This document shows positions 42,954 through 51,718 of a DNA stretch of 54,976 bases, piece after piece; within the stretch, counting starts at the first letter, position 1; the number at the start of each line of letters is the position of its first letter. The notes below the pieces were generated by a model, which was given only the letters and a program-made list of their open reading frames with translations, was not told the DNA's origin and ran no database searches. The stretch comes from Clostridia bacterium (GTDB lineage Bacteria; Bacillota; Clostridia; Oscillospirales; CAG-272), in contig JAFVZL010000036.1 in the NCBI GenBank assembly GCA_017508195.1, positions 1-54,976 on the forward strand, in the 5' to 3' direction. The translations under genes were made by a program, and so were the position numbers.

Positions 42954-44654
42954 ATGAGAGATCAGATCCATGAGAAGGTCGAATTCGGCACGATGCGCGA
43001 CCTTGTTGAGTATTTTGGAGAAAAATACGGTGATAAGCCATCCTTTACCTATAGAGTAAACCCGAGAGATCCCGAACCCGTGAAGAAGAGCTATACCGAG
43101 CTTTCCGCTTCGATACGCGCTATTTCCACCGAGCTCCACGCACGCGGCTATAGAGGCAAGCACATTGCCGTTATCGGTAAGCACTCTTACCCCTGGGTGC
43201 TTAACTATTTTGCAGTTCTTGCTACGGGTGCGGTGCTTGTACCCCTTGACAGAGACTGGACGGCAGAGGATCTTGCGTCCACCGCTAAGAGAGCAGAGAT
43301 AGATCTTGTTATGATCGATGCCGATATCAAGGATAAAGCAGAGCTTATCCTTTCCGAGTGCGGTGTTACTGCCGAGCCCATCATTCTTGAGGTTGGCGAG
43401 GGTGCATCCGAGTCGAGCGTTCAGACGCTTATCGATGCAGGTAAAGCAAAGATGGATGCAGGCGATCGCACCTACTACGAGCACAAGATAGATCCCGACG
43501 TGCTTTCGCTTCTCGTCTTTACATCGGGTACCACGGGCAAGGGTAAGGGCGTTATGCTCACCCAGACCGCAGTGCTTTCCGACCTTTCCGACGTCATACC
43601 CTTCATCGACTTTGCACCCAAGACGGTCAACGTTCTTCCCCCTCATCACACCTACGGCTCGAGCGTAACTATGCTCGGACACGCATCGCTCGGTCTTGAA
43701 ATATACATTTCCAGCGGTATCAGATATATCCTTAAGGAGCTCGAGGCAGAGAAGCCGGGTCACCTTATCCTCGTACCTCTTTATCTCGAGACCTTCTACC
43801 GTAAGATCCAGGCTAATATCAAGCAGCAGGGCAAGGAAAAGCTCGTCAAGCGAATGATCAAGATCAGTAACGTGCTTCGCGTATTCGGTATAGACCTTCG
43901 CCGTAAGTTCTTTGGACAGATCCTTAAGGCGTTTGGCGGAGAGCTTAATCTCATCATCTGCGGCGGTGCACCCATCAACCAGGAGATCCTCGAGTTCTTT
44001 GAGGGTATCGGCGTGCGTATTCTTAACGGCTACGGCATCACCGAGTGTGCTCCCATCGTTGCAGTAAACCATAGCCGCAGGGTTGCGAAGGGCTCCGTTG
44101 GCTTCCCCCTCAGCATTAACGAGGTAAAGATCGACGAGCCTAACGAGAACGGAGAGGGAGAGATCCTCGTACGCGGTAAGAACGTAATGCTCGGATACTT
44201 CAAGGACGAGGAGGCTACCCGCGAGGCTATGACCGAGGACGGCTTCTTCCGCACCGGTGACTACGGTAAGATAGGTAAGAACGGCGCACTTTATATTACG
44301 GGAAGAAAGAAGAATCTTATCATCCTCTCGAACGGTAAGAACGTATATCCCGAGGAGATCGAGTCTGAGTTCATCGCCATCCCCGGCCTTCTCGATATTA
44401 TCGTTTACGAGGGTAAGAGCAAAAGAGGAAGCGACTACGATGCTATCGTTGCAGAGATATTCCCCGACTACGAGTATCTCGAGAAGAACGGCATCACCGA
44501 TCCCAAGGCTTACTTCCAGGGCTTCATCGATAAATTCAATACTACCTGCGTACCCTATAAGAAGATAGGCGTTCTTAAGGTTCGTACCGAGGACTTCCCG
44601 AAGAACACGCTCAGAAAGATCATGAGATTCAAGCTTGATATGTCTATCGATTAA
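42954..44654 (+). CDS. AMP-dependent synthetase/ligase (long-chain acyl-CoA synthetase-like)
   Basis: A 566-residue adenylate-forming enzyme. The P-loop is LVFTSGTTGKGKGVMLTQ, the A5 motif NGYGITECAP, A7 FFRTGDYGKI, and A8 ITGRKKNLIILSNGKNVYPEEIE. The C-terminal lysine lies in FPKNTLRKIMR. Residues around HHTYGSSVTMLGHA and the domain order fit medium- or long-chain acyl-CoA synthetases. It activates a carboxylic acid as an acyl-AMP and passes it on, probably to CoA. It follows the MarR gene by 36 bp with CAGGAGAA before its ATG, and is presumably controlled by that regulator. The fatty-acid range is not known. Confidence 0.9.
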   Translation: MRDQIHEKVEFGTMRDLVEYFGEKYGDKPSFTYRVNPRDPEPVKKSYTELSASIRAISTELHARGYRGKHIAVIGKHSYPWVLNYFAVLATGAVLVPLDRDWTAEDLASTAKRAEIDLVMIDADIKDKAELILSECGVTAEPIILEVGEGASESSVQTLIDAGKAKMDAGDRTYYEHKIDPDVLSLLVFTSGTTGKGKGVMLTQTAVLSDLSDVIPFIDFAPKTVNVLPPHHTYGSSVTMLGHASLGLEIYISSGIRYILKELEAEKPGHLILVPLYLETFYRKIQANIKQQGKEKLVKRMIKISNVLRVFGIDLRRKFFGQILKAFGGELNLIICGGAPINQEILEFFEGIGVRILNGYGITECAPIVAVNHSRRVAKGSVGFPLSINEVKIDEPNENGEGEILVRGKNVMLGYFKDEEATREAMTEDGFFRTGDYGKIGKNGALYITGRKKNLIILSNGKNVYPEEIESEFIAIPGLLDIIVYEGKSKRGSDYDAIVAEIFPDYEYLEKNGITDPKAYFQGFIDKFNTTCVPYKKIGVLKVRTEDFPKNTLRKIMRFKLDMSID

Positions 44655-44712
44655 TGAAAAAAAGACAATGAGAGCTTCTGATGCAAATGCATCAGCACAT
44701 ACCTAAGTAACA

Positions 44713-44759
44713 AGCAGAGCAGGAATAGAAGGTTTTTCCTTTTGATCCTGCTCTGTTTT
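44713..44759 (+). terminator. Terminator after the ligase gene
   Basis: AGCAGAGCAGGA pairs with TCCTGCTCTG, with an inner GAAGG/CCTTTT stem, and is followed by TTTTATT. Confidence 0.85.
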
Positions 44760-44800
44760 ATTAAAAAACGCAAATTTATGAACAAACTTTTAAAATTCAC

Positions 44801-44829
44801 TTGAAAAAAGAAAAGCAGTGTGCTACAAT
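44801..44829 (+). promoter_or_regulatory. Promoter of the small lipoprotein gene
   Basis: TTGAAA (44801-44806), 17 bp, TACAAT (44824-44829) with TGC ahead of the -10. Confidence 0.75.
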
Positions 44830-44855
44830 ATTTAAAAAAAGCATGGAGGCATATT

Positions 44856-45599
44856 ATGAAAAAGATAGTATCCTTAGGTTTGGTTTTAGCAACGATTTTT
44901 CTTTTGGTATTCTCACTCGCGTCCTGTGAGCCTGCGGCAAAGGAGGTCGAGAGCATCAACGGTAAGGCTCCCGAGGTAGCCTTTGAGGAGGCTATGGAGC
45001 AGCTTGTCGAGAACCCGAATTACACCATTAACATTGACCTTTCGCTCAGCGTGCTCGTTGGCGGTATGGCGTTTGAGGCTGTCGGCGTGAACGACTTCTT
45101 CATCTTCAAGTTTGACGGTGAGAACACCTATTTTGCAGTTTCCGAGTCGGCAAAGAGCTCGCTCGAGTCCTTCGGTGTCGGTGATATTCTCGCAGATATA
45201 GACGATGAGTCCTGGTATGTTGACGGAGTTATCTACGAAAGACGCGGTGACGAGAAGATCAAGTACACCTCGGAAAAGAACGGTGACGACGTTTCCAACG
45301 TGTTTGAGGATGCCCTCAGCGAGGTAGTCGACGAGAACAAGGATAAGGCTAAGTGCTACGTTCAGGGTGACAGAGCCTTCTTTGCAGTTGAGATCACCGA
45401 TGCCTCTTCCATGAAGCTCGGTATGGACGCAGAAAAGGAGCTCTATAAGGTATACATCTCCTCTGACGGAAAGATCGACGAGATCGTAGTTGAATGTACT
45501 CTTGCATCCGTCGGTGTTGTAAAGCTTACCGCAGAGTACGACCACTCGAACATCAGCATTACTCCCCCTAAAGATATCAGCAATTATATCGAAAAGTAA
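44856..45599 (+). CDS. Lipoprotein of unknown function
   Basis: A 247-residue secreted lipoprotein with signal peptide and lipobox SLASC (C24). The mature part alternates short beta strands and acidic turns (YTINIDLSLSVLVGGMAFEAVGV, YFAVSE, WYVDGVIYER, VYISSDGKIDEIVVE), a pattern seen in LolA/LppX-like hydrophobic-ligand carriers and in DUF6612-type clostridial lipoproteins. I cannot choose between these. TGGAGGC precedes the ATG at 44856. It has its own promoter and terminator, so no functional neighbour is indicated. Confidence 0.75.
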   Translation: MKKIVSLGLVLATIFLLVFSLASCEPAAKEVESINGKAPEVAFEEAMEQLVENPNYTINIDLSLSVLVGGMAFEAVGVNDFFIFKFDGENTYFAVSESAKSSLESFGVGDILADIDDESWYVDGVIYERRGDEKIKYTSEKNGDDVSNVFEDALSEVVDENKDKAKCYVQGDRAFFAVEITDASSMKLGMDAEKELYKVYISSDGKIDEIVVECTLASVGVVKLTAEYDHSNISITPPKDISNYIEK

Positions 45600-45622
45600 T
45601 TTATCATCAAAAGAAATAAATC

Positions 45623-45651
45623 AGGCGCACCGACAAAAAGTCGGTGCGCCT
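45623..45651. terminator. Terminator between lipoprotein and aminotransferase genes
   Basis: AGGCGCACCGAC and GTCGGTGCGCCT form a perfect 12-bp stem around AAAAA. It separates convergent genes, although the T-run is short. Confidence 0.8.
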
Positions 45652-45669
45652 CTTGCATATAAATAACAA

Positions 45670-46857
45670 TTATTTACATTTCTCGGCTTTAAGCTCTTCT
45701 ACGAACTCCTTTATGCGACTGAGAGCCTCTTTGATATGCTCCTCCGAATAGCAGTAGGATGCTCGGACGAAGCCCTCACCGGCGCTGCCGAATGCGTTGC
45801 CCGGGATGACCGCAACGCGCTTTTCGCGAAGGAGTCTTTCGCAGAACTCGTCGGAGGAGAGCCCCGTGGATCTGATACAGGGGAAGGAATAAAATGCACC
45901 GAGCGACTCGGCACAGCTGAGTCCCATCTCGTTGAAGCCGTCGACGAGTATTTTTCGTCTTTTATCATATTCGCGGCGCATCATCTCAGTAGCCTCATCA
46001 CCGTCGCGAAGAGCAGCAACACCGGCGATCTGCGACGTTGTGGATGCGCTCATTACGGCAAACTGATGTATCTTCTTCATCTCAGTCATGATAGGCTCGG
46101 GAGCGCAAGCGTATCCGAGACGCCAGCCGGTCATGGAGAACGCCTTAGAGAAGCCGTTGATAAGAATGGTCCTCTCGTAGAGCCCGTCGATCGATGCGGG
46201 GGATACGTGCCTTTTGCCGCCGAAGGTAAGCTCTGCGTATATCTCATCGGATATGAGTATGATATTCGTATCACGAAGAAGGGGGATAAGCTTCAGGTAA
46301 TCCTCGCGCTCCATTATCGCGCCCGTAGGGTTAGTGGGGTAGGAGAAAAGGATCGCCTTGGTCTTTTCCGTGATGGCGGGAGCAAGCACCTCGGGTGTCA
46401 GCTTGAAGCCGTCCTCCGCCCTCGTCGTGACAAACACGGGTACACCGCCTGCAACCGAGGTAAGAGGCTCGTAGCATACGTATGCAGGCTCGGGGATAAT
46501 TATCTCGTCACCCGGTGTAATGATCGCGCGCAGAGACATATCGACCGCCTCGCTGCCGCCGACTGTCACAAGCACGTCGGTAAGAGCGTTGTATTCTACG
46601 TCATACTTCCTCTTTACGTATCTCGTTATTTCCTCTCGCAGCTCGAGGTTTCCGATGTTCATCGTATATTTGGTACGTCCCTCATCAATGGATCTCGCAC
46701 CCACCTCGCGTATGAAGTCGGGGGTAGGGAAGTCGGGCTCACCGATACCGAGCGATATCACGTCCTTCATCTGGCTGGTAAGGTCGAAAAAGCGCCTGAT
46801 ACCCGATGGCTTTATTCTGGTCACGACCTCGGACACGACCTTAGTGTAATCGATCAT
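45670..46857 (-). CDS. Pyridoxal-phosphate aminotransferase, class I/II
   Basis: A 395-residue fold-type I aminotransferase. Visible motifs are GEPDFPTPDFI near the N-terminus, SYPTNPTGA, ISDEIYAELTFGG with the PLP-contacting aspartate and tyrosine, and INGFSKAFSMTGWRLGY with the Schiff-base lysine. The arginine binding the substrate carboxylate lies in the C-terminal FVRASYCYS segment. This is the PatA/AspC-like Iγ group, acting on aspartate, aromatic or other amino acids with 2-oxoglutarate. AAAGG lies 10 bases before the ATG. It has a perfect promoter and a dyad over it, divergent from an M19 dipeptidase gene. Confidence 0.9.
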   Translation of the reverse strand: MIDYTKVVSEVVTRIKPSGIRRFFDLTSQMKDVISLGIGEPDFPTPDFIREVGARSIDEGRTKYTMNIGNLELREEITRYVKRKYDVEYNALTDVLVTVGGSEAVDMSLRAIITPGDEIIIPEPAYVCYEPLTSVAGGVPVFVTTRAEDGFKLTPEVLAPAITEKTKAILFSYPTNPTGAIMEREDYLKLIPLLRDTNIILISDEIYAELTFGGKRHVSPASIDGLYERTILINGFSKAFSMTGWRLGYACAPEPIMTEMKKIHQFAVMSASTTSQIAGVAALRDGDEATEMMRREYDKRRKILVDGFNEMGLSCAESLGAFYSFPCIRSTGLSSDEFCERLLREKRVAVIPGNAFGSAGEGFVRASYCYSEEHIKEALSRIKEFVEELKAEKCK

Positions 46858-46878
46858 TATTTATTGCCTTTCGTTATA

Positions 46879-46909
46879 ATACTGTATTTAATTTAATATT
46901 ATACAGTAT
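46879..46909. promoter_or_regulatory. Dyad overlapping the aminotransferase promoter
   Basis: ATACTGTAT (46879-46887) and ATACAGTAT (46901-46909) are perfect inverted 9-mers with 22 bp between their centres, about two helical turns. The right arm overlaps the -10 box and the pair spans the start site of the leftward promoter. A repressor site is likely. Confidence 0.6.
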
Positions 46910-46926
46910 ATTATTTGCTTTGTCAA
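46898..46926 (-). promoter_or_regulatory. Consensus promoter of the aminotransferase gene
   Basis: On the minus strand TTGACA (46926-46921), 17 bp, TATAAT (46903-46898), both boxes perfect. Confidence 0.85.
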
Positions 46927-46946
46927 TTATCAAAAATCACAAAATA

Positions 46947-46975
46947 TTGACAAAAGTGAGCGCGTAGTCTATAAT
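46947..46975 (+). promoter_or_regulatory. Consensus promoter of the dipeptidase gene
   Basis: TTGACA (46947-46952), 17 bp, TATAAT (46970-46975), both boxes perfect. Its -35 is only 20 bp from that of the divergent aminotransferase gene. Confidence 0.88.
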
Positions 46976-47019
46976 ATACGTATGCATTTCAGTCAGGGGA
47001 TAACCCGTAAGGAGTTTTT

Positions 47020-47928
47020 ATGTATATAGTTGACATGCACTGTGACAGCCTCTTGGAGGTTACTGCCGAGCGCGGTCTTAAAACAGCATATAATTTTTCA
47101 AACGAGCATCCGCATTTACAATTCGTTGCCGAGTACGTACCCTGTCAGGGAGAATCGGCACCCGCAAGAAGAAGGAAGCTCATGCATTTTCTCGATATGT
47201 ATATTGCGGAGCGCAGCCGTCTTGGTCTTGTTCCTATTATGAACTGCCATGACCTCAGCTTTGCTATGGAGTGTGAGGAGAATGCCTCGCTTCTGTCTAT
47301 TGAGGGCGGCGGCGGACTTTTTGCCGACAGTGAGGAGCTTAATACGCTGTACAGAGCAGGTCTTAGAGTTCTCGGCATCGCGTGGGATACCAACGAGCTT
47401 GCGAGCTCCGCCTTTGACAGTGTCGATAACGGACTCACTAATGCCGGAAGAGAGCTTATCGTAAAGGCTAGTGAGATGGGCATAATTCTTGACGTATCGC
47501 ACCTCTCGGACAGGAGCACGGCAGAGCTTCTCGAGCTCACCCCCTATCCGGTTATTGCAACGCACTCGAACTTCCGCGAGATATGCTCACACCCACGCAA
47601 TCTTCCGCGTGAGCTTGCTAAAAAGATTACCGCACGCGGCGGTGTTATAGGGCTTAACCTCTGTCCTCCCTTCGTCACCGATGACGGTGCACCCCGTGCC
47701 GAGGATATGCTTCGCCATATCGACTTCGCTCTTGAAAATTACGGACCGGAGTCGCTTGGCTTCGGCTTCGATATCGACGGCACCGACGGCCTTTACCCCT
47801 CGGGAATAACCGAGAAGAGAAGTATCCACGATCAGATGCTTGAGCTCATGGATAAGCACTACGACAGTAAGACCATAGAGATGATCGCGGGTGGAAATGT
47901 GATTAACTTCCTCAAAAACAACCTATAA
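47020..47928 (+). CDS. Membrane dipeptidase family protein (peptidase M19)
   Basis: A 302-residue dizinc amidohydrolase of the renal dipeptidase family. Metal and catalytic residues are visible as H7 and D9 in VDMHCDSLLE, the bridging glutamate in LSIEGGGG, the histidine in ILDVSHLSD, THSNFREICSHPRNL, and the aspartate in GFGFDIDGTDG. No signal peptide, so it acts in the cytoplasm, hydrolysing dipeptides including those with D-amino acids. AAGGAG precedes the ATG. Slightly shorter than typical M19 enzymes. Confidence 0.92.
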   Translation: MYIVDMHCDSLLEVTAERGLKTAYNFSNEHPHLQFVAEYVPCQGESAPARRRKLMHFLDMYIAERSRLGLVPIMNCHDLSFAMECEENASLLSIEGGGGLFADSEELNTLYRAGLRVLGIAWDTNELASSAFDSVDNGLTNAGRELIVKASEMGIILDVSHLSDRSTAELLELTPYPVIATHSNFREICSHPRNLPRELAKKITARGGVIGLNLCPPFVTDDGAPRAEDMLRHIDFALENYGPESLGFGFDIDGTDGLYPSGITEKRSIHDQMLELMDKHYDSKTIEMIAGGNVINFLKNNL

Positions 47929-47930
47929 AG

Positions 47931-47980
47931 TAACACTCCCAGTCGGTACCGCGAGGCACCGTCAGGGAGTGTTATTTTAT
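47931..47980 (+). terminator. Terminator after the dipeptidase gene
   Basis: TAACACTCCC and GGGAGTGTTA enclose an inner CGGT/ACCG hairpin and are followed by TTTTATTT, just before the stop codon of the convergent GLUG-protein gene. Confidence 0.85.
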
Positions 47981-50900
47981 TTACTTATCCTCGCGCATCT
48001 TCCTTTTGCGAAGGAGAATAACGGTAGTGAATACTGCCGCTGTCAGAACGACACCGCCAAGCGCAGAAAGCGTTATGATAAGCCACTCGTATCTGCCCTC
48101 TGTGTCCTTTTCGTACACCGAGAAGCTGTCACCCGGCTGAATGCTGAAGGAAAGATACCTGCCCGAGCTTACAGCCTCGCCATCCTTTTTCTCACCGCTT
48201 GCCGCTGTGAGCGTTACGGAGTATGCGTCGGGCTCACCCTCGGTGAGGAACTTGACTCTGTAAGGAGCTTTGATGCTTATCTCCTCTCCGTCAAGGAAGA
48301 AGCGGATAACGTATCCGCGCTCACAGCTCTCGAGCTTGATCTCGGTACCCTTTACGAACTGACCCTCGACAAGAACGCTGCTGCCCTCGGTCGCAAGAGT
48401 CGTTGCGATCTCCTTATACTCTGCATAGATCATAAGGTTCTCTGTGATCTGTCCTTCGGGGAGTGTGAAGCTGACGAAATAGTTAGCCTTGTCCGACTCC
48501 ATGATCCATACGCCGTTGTTGTTTTCTGCGTAAACGAATTCGGGTGAGATCAGCGCACAGTTGCCGTCAAGGTATATGCGCTCCGAATGAATGATATCGA
48601 ATACCGAGGTCTTGACGTCACCGTCATCGTCGGTGAGATCGCCGTTATCCTTGTTCCATTCGAGGAAGGTTATTATAAAGGAGCGCGAGGTATATTTGTT
48701 CGAATATCCTACGAGCCTTTCCTCGTTTGCCTCGAAAATAGCGGCAAACTCATCCTCGTCACCGTAATAGTCGCACTCGACCGCCTCGTTAAGATACTTA
48801 GGCTGAGGATATGTAACGTTACCCGCGGAGCCGCCTATCCAGTCACCGCCTGCGAAGTCTCGGGATAGTACAGAGGAGAGTGTACCCTCCGAGGAAAGCT
48901 CCTCGTACGAGAGGGATCTTGCCGCGTTATCGGACTCCGCACCGTATTCGATACGGCATATGCCGCCAAGCTTACCTACATAATAGTTATCGCGCACCGT
49001 GCCGCCGAAGTCGCCTCTGCCCTCGCTGAAGCTGGCCGCATATCCCGCGATAGACCCAACGTGCCTTGCCGATTCGGGTGTTACTATCACTGCACTCGAG
49101 TAGCAGCGCCTTAAAGTGGAAGCCTGATAGCCCGATATACCGCCTACGTAATCGTCACCGAGAATATCCGAGGTGCACATCGAGTCTGTTATAATATATC
49201 CGTATCCCGCAATACCGCCGACGTAATTTGCTCCGAGAGAGGATTTTGCTCTTATTGAGCCTGCACAAAGACATCCCGTAACCGTTGTGCTGTCACCGTA
49301 TCCGATAATACCGCCCGTATAGCCGCCGCCTACGGAGTATATAGCACCTACGTTGACCGACGATGCCAGGGGAAGGGCGTACTCGGTATATCCGACTATA
49401 CCGCCGACACAGGATTTTGCAGTGACCCTGCCCTCGTTCACGGCATAATATATCGCGTGAGTTCTTCCGTCTATCTGCTCGTAGTCACCGTCGTCATCGT
49501 TAATGTATGCGAGAAATTCCTCGTAGGTCATACCGCCGAAGTAATCCGAGAGATCCTCCTCGTCCTCGCTGACCGTTCCGTAATAGCCGACGATACCGCC
49601 GATGTATTTAGTGCCGTAGACGCTTCCGTAATTGTAGCTGAAGTAGCAGTCACCCGTCATCTGACCTGCAATACCGCCAACGTTCAGACAGTCGATAGAG
49701 GTACCCACCGAGGCGTGATTCTCACACTCGGAGATCCTGCCTGCGGAATATCCCGAGATACCGCCTATGTTGATGGGTGTCGCACCCGATGAGAAGGTTC
49801 TGCCCGTCACCGAGCCGCGTGATATGCACTTTACCATCTCACCGTTGTTGAAGCCGGAGACAGCTCCCACGTTTGAGTAACCCTTTACGGTAACGTCTGC
49901 GGTACAGCCCTCAACGATTCCGTTGACGTACGCGCTCTCGCTCGCACCGCTAAGCTCCGAGCCTCTGCCGTTATAAGCAACGATACCGCCCACATAAGAC
50001 GAGCCCTCGAGCTCACCCGTAACGCTTATCGCGCGCAGCGTACCGTAGTTCTTTCCGACAAAGCCGACGTAATCCTTGTTCTTCTCGGAAATTTTGATAT
50101 CTACGTTAACACGCTCGATGAGCGCATCCTCTGTAACGAGAACAAACACCGATGCATCGGGGGAATTTTTGGAAAGAGTAAAGTTCTTTATTGTGTGATA
50201 TCCGCCTCTGAATATACCGTTAAAGAGAGTGATGGGAACGAGCTCTCCGCCCTCAAAGTCGATATCATCCGCGAGATAGACCACAAGATCGCGAGAGTAG
50301 TCTGCCAACTCGTTGCATCTTCTCGCAAAGTCGTTATACTCTTTGGGAGTTCTGATGATGAGCTCGATAAGCTCCGACTCACCGTCTACGAGTGAATAGC
50401 GGTAGTATCTTCCTCTGCCGTAATCGTGCTCGGGCGAGAAAATGAGATCGTATTTACCTGCCTTGTCGATGTTTATATGATTTGTGAGGTTCATAAATAC
50501 GTCGGTGCCGTCGGTAATGATAAACTCGAAGTCACCGTCCTCAAGCATCTTTTCGGTTACGGTAAAGGTGATCGTGAACTGATCGTAGTCCTCATCGTAG
50601 TCCTCATCACCCTCGAGCACCTCTCTTAGCTTGTAGTCCTCATCAAGGTCGACCTCACCATCCTCGGTAAAGCCCCAGCCGTTTACGTCACCGAGTACGT
50701 ACCAGCCGTCATGCTCATATTGGGTGCGCTCGACTTCCGTGGAAAAATTATCACCGCCGTCAGTGAAGTAGATATCATAGTTTCCGACCTCACTTATCCC
50801 TAGCTTTGAGAAGGTGGTATCGTCATCCGAGTCGTCATCGATAAGTATAAAGCTGCCGATGGGAGTTCTTTCGTAGATTCTGTATTTAAGCGTGTAATCG

Positions 50901-51718
50901 CACACGGAAGAGAAGAAACGCGCACCCTTATACGATGCCGAGAGTACGTTTGATTCGTCACGGGTAAGGAGATAAGCCCCCTCACCGTTAATGATCTCAT
51001 CCGGGGTGCCTGTCTTGATGCCGTCTACGAATACCGCGTAGTACTCGGGTGCATCCTCGATATAAAGGCGGTATTTGTAGTCCTCGCCGGTGCCGTATTC
51101 TCCGTCCTGATTGAAGAGATAGAGATCACCGTCGCGCTCCTCGCCGGGAGTGTAAAGTATGCGGTAGCAGCCCTCGTTTTGTATCTCGTGCACTTCTGTA
51201 TCGTAGCTCACTGACGAGCCAGCGCCAAGCTTCACCGAGGATATGTAATAGAGATCGTATGCGGTGAAGTAACTGTTATAGCTCATATCGGTCGCATTTC
51301 CGTCGATAAGGACGGATGCCGAGCCGGGAACATAGAAGGCGAAAGTGACGTGACAGTCGGTCCTTTTATAACCGTCCTTCTCCTCGGTATATACCTTCTC
51401 CGGAGAAAACTTGACTGTATAAGAGTAGGTACCGTTTTCACCCGTAGTGAGCTCGTCACCGTTCATAGCAAAATACTTTGTACCTCTGTTATCGGTTACG
51501 AAGAAGTCCTCGTTCGCACCGATCTTGACATCCGTGAGCAGATATTCACCGGAGTCGCTCAGTGTCATTTTATTTGAATTCCTTATAGCGTAGCTCTCGG
51601 ATGAGAAGCATACGTAGTATGATTTATCGCTCTCCTCTGCGAATACCGCCGCACCGAGCACCGACGTTAACGTCAGCACGAGAGAGAGCACGAGAAGTAA
51701 AGCAATCCTTTTTTTCAT
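47981..51718 (-). CDS. Surface protein with GLUG-type repeats and C-terminal membrane anchor
   Basis: A 1245-residue protein. A signal peptide (1-28, cut after AVFA) is followed by acidic, tyrosine-rich beta modules (to ~450). About twelve GLUG-like repeats (YVGGIVAYNGRG, NIGGISGYSAG, NVGGIAGQMTG, YIGGIVGYYGT and others) run over residues ~540-900. Then come a region with a possible Big/InlB-B-like fold and a single membrane segment (LIITLSALGGVVLTAAVFTTVILL) with a basic tail KRKMREDK. There is no LPXTG, so it is held by the transmembrane helix. Its ATG overlaps the stop of the MMPL-type transporter by 4 bases, which ties the two together. Confidence 0.85.
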   Translation of the reverse strand: MKKRIALLLVLSLVLTLTSVLGAAVFAEESDKSYYVCFSSESYAIRNSNKMTLSDSGEYLLTDVKIGANEDFFVTDNRGTKYFAMNGDELTTGENGTYSYTVKFSPEKVYTEEKDGYKRTDCHVTFAFYVPGSASVLIDGNATDMSYNSYFTAYDLYYISSVKLGAGSSVSYDTEVHEIQNEGCYRILYTPGEERDGDLYLFNQDGEYGTGEDYKYRLYIEDAPEYYAVFVDGIKTGTPDEIINGEGAYLLTRDESNVLSASYKGARFFSSVCDYTLKYRIYERTPIGSFILIDDDSDDDTTFSKLGISEVGNYDIYFTDGGDNFSTEVERTQYEHDGWYVLGDVNGWGFTEDGEVDLDEDYKLREVLEGDEDYDEDYDQFTITFTVTEKMLEDGDFEFIITDGTDVFMNLTNHINIDKAGKYDLIFSPEHDYGRGRYYRYSLVDGESELIELIIRTPKEYNDFARRCNELADYSRDLVVYLADDIDFEGGELVPITLFNGIFRGGYHTIKNFTLSKNSPDASVFVLVTEDALIERVNVDIKISEKNKDYVGFVGKNYGTLRAISVTGELEGSSYVGGIVAYNGRGSELSGASESAYVNGIVEGCTADVTVKGYSNVGAVSGFNNGEMVKCISRGSVTGRTFSSGATPINIGGISGYSAGRISECENHASVGTSIDCLNVGGIAGQMTGDCYFSYNYGSVYGTKYIGGIVGYYGTVSEDEEDLSDYFGGMTYEEFLAYINDDDGDYEQIDGRTHAIYYAVNEGRVTAKSCVGGIVGYTEYALPLASSVNVGAIYSVGGGYTGGIIGYGDSTTVTGCLCAGSIRAKSSLGANYVGGIAGYGYIITDSMCTSDILGDDYVGGISGYQASTLRRCYSSAVIVTPESARHVGSIAGYAASFSEGRGDFGGTVRDNYYVGKLGGICRIEYGAESDNAARSLSYEELSSEGTLSSVLSRDFAGGDWIGGSAGNVTYPQPKYLNEAVECDYYGDEDEFAAIFEANEERLVGYSNKYTSRSFIITFLEWNKDNGDLTDDDGDVKTSVFDIIHSERIYLDGNCALISPEFVYAENNNGVWIMESDKANYFVSFTLPEGQITENLMIYAEYKEIATTLATEGSSVLVEGQFVKGTEIKLESCERGYVIRFFLDGEEISIKAPYRVKFLTEGEPDAYSVTLTAASGEKKDGEAVSSGRYLSFSIQPGDSFSVYEKDTEGRYEWLIITLSALGGVVLTAAVFTTVILLRKRKMREDK

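Noticed and set aside
42948-44072. A 374-codon minus-strand frame antisense to the acyl-CoA synthetase-like gene.
   Set aside because: It is a shadow of a well-supported ligase gene and has no motif or start signal.
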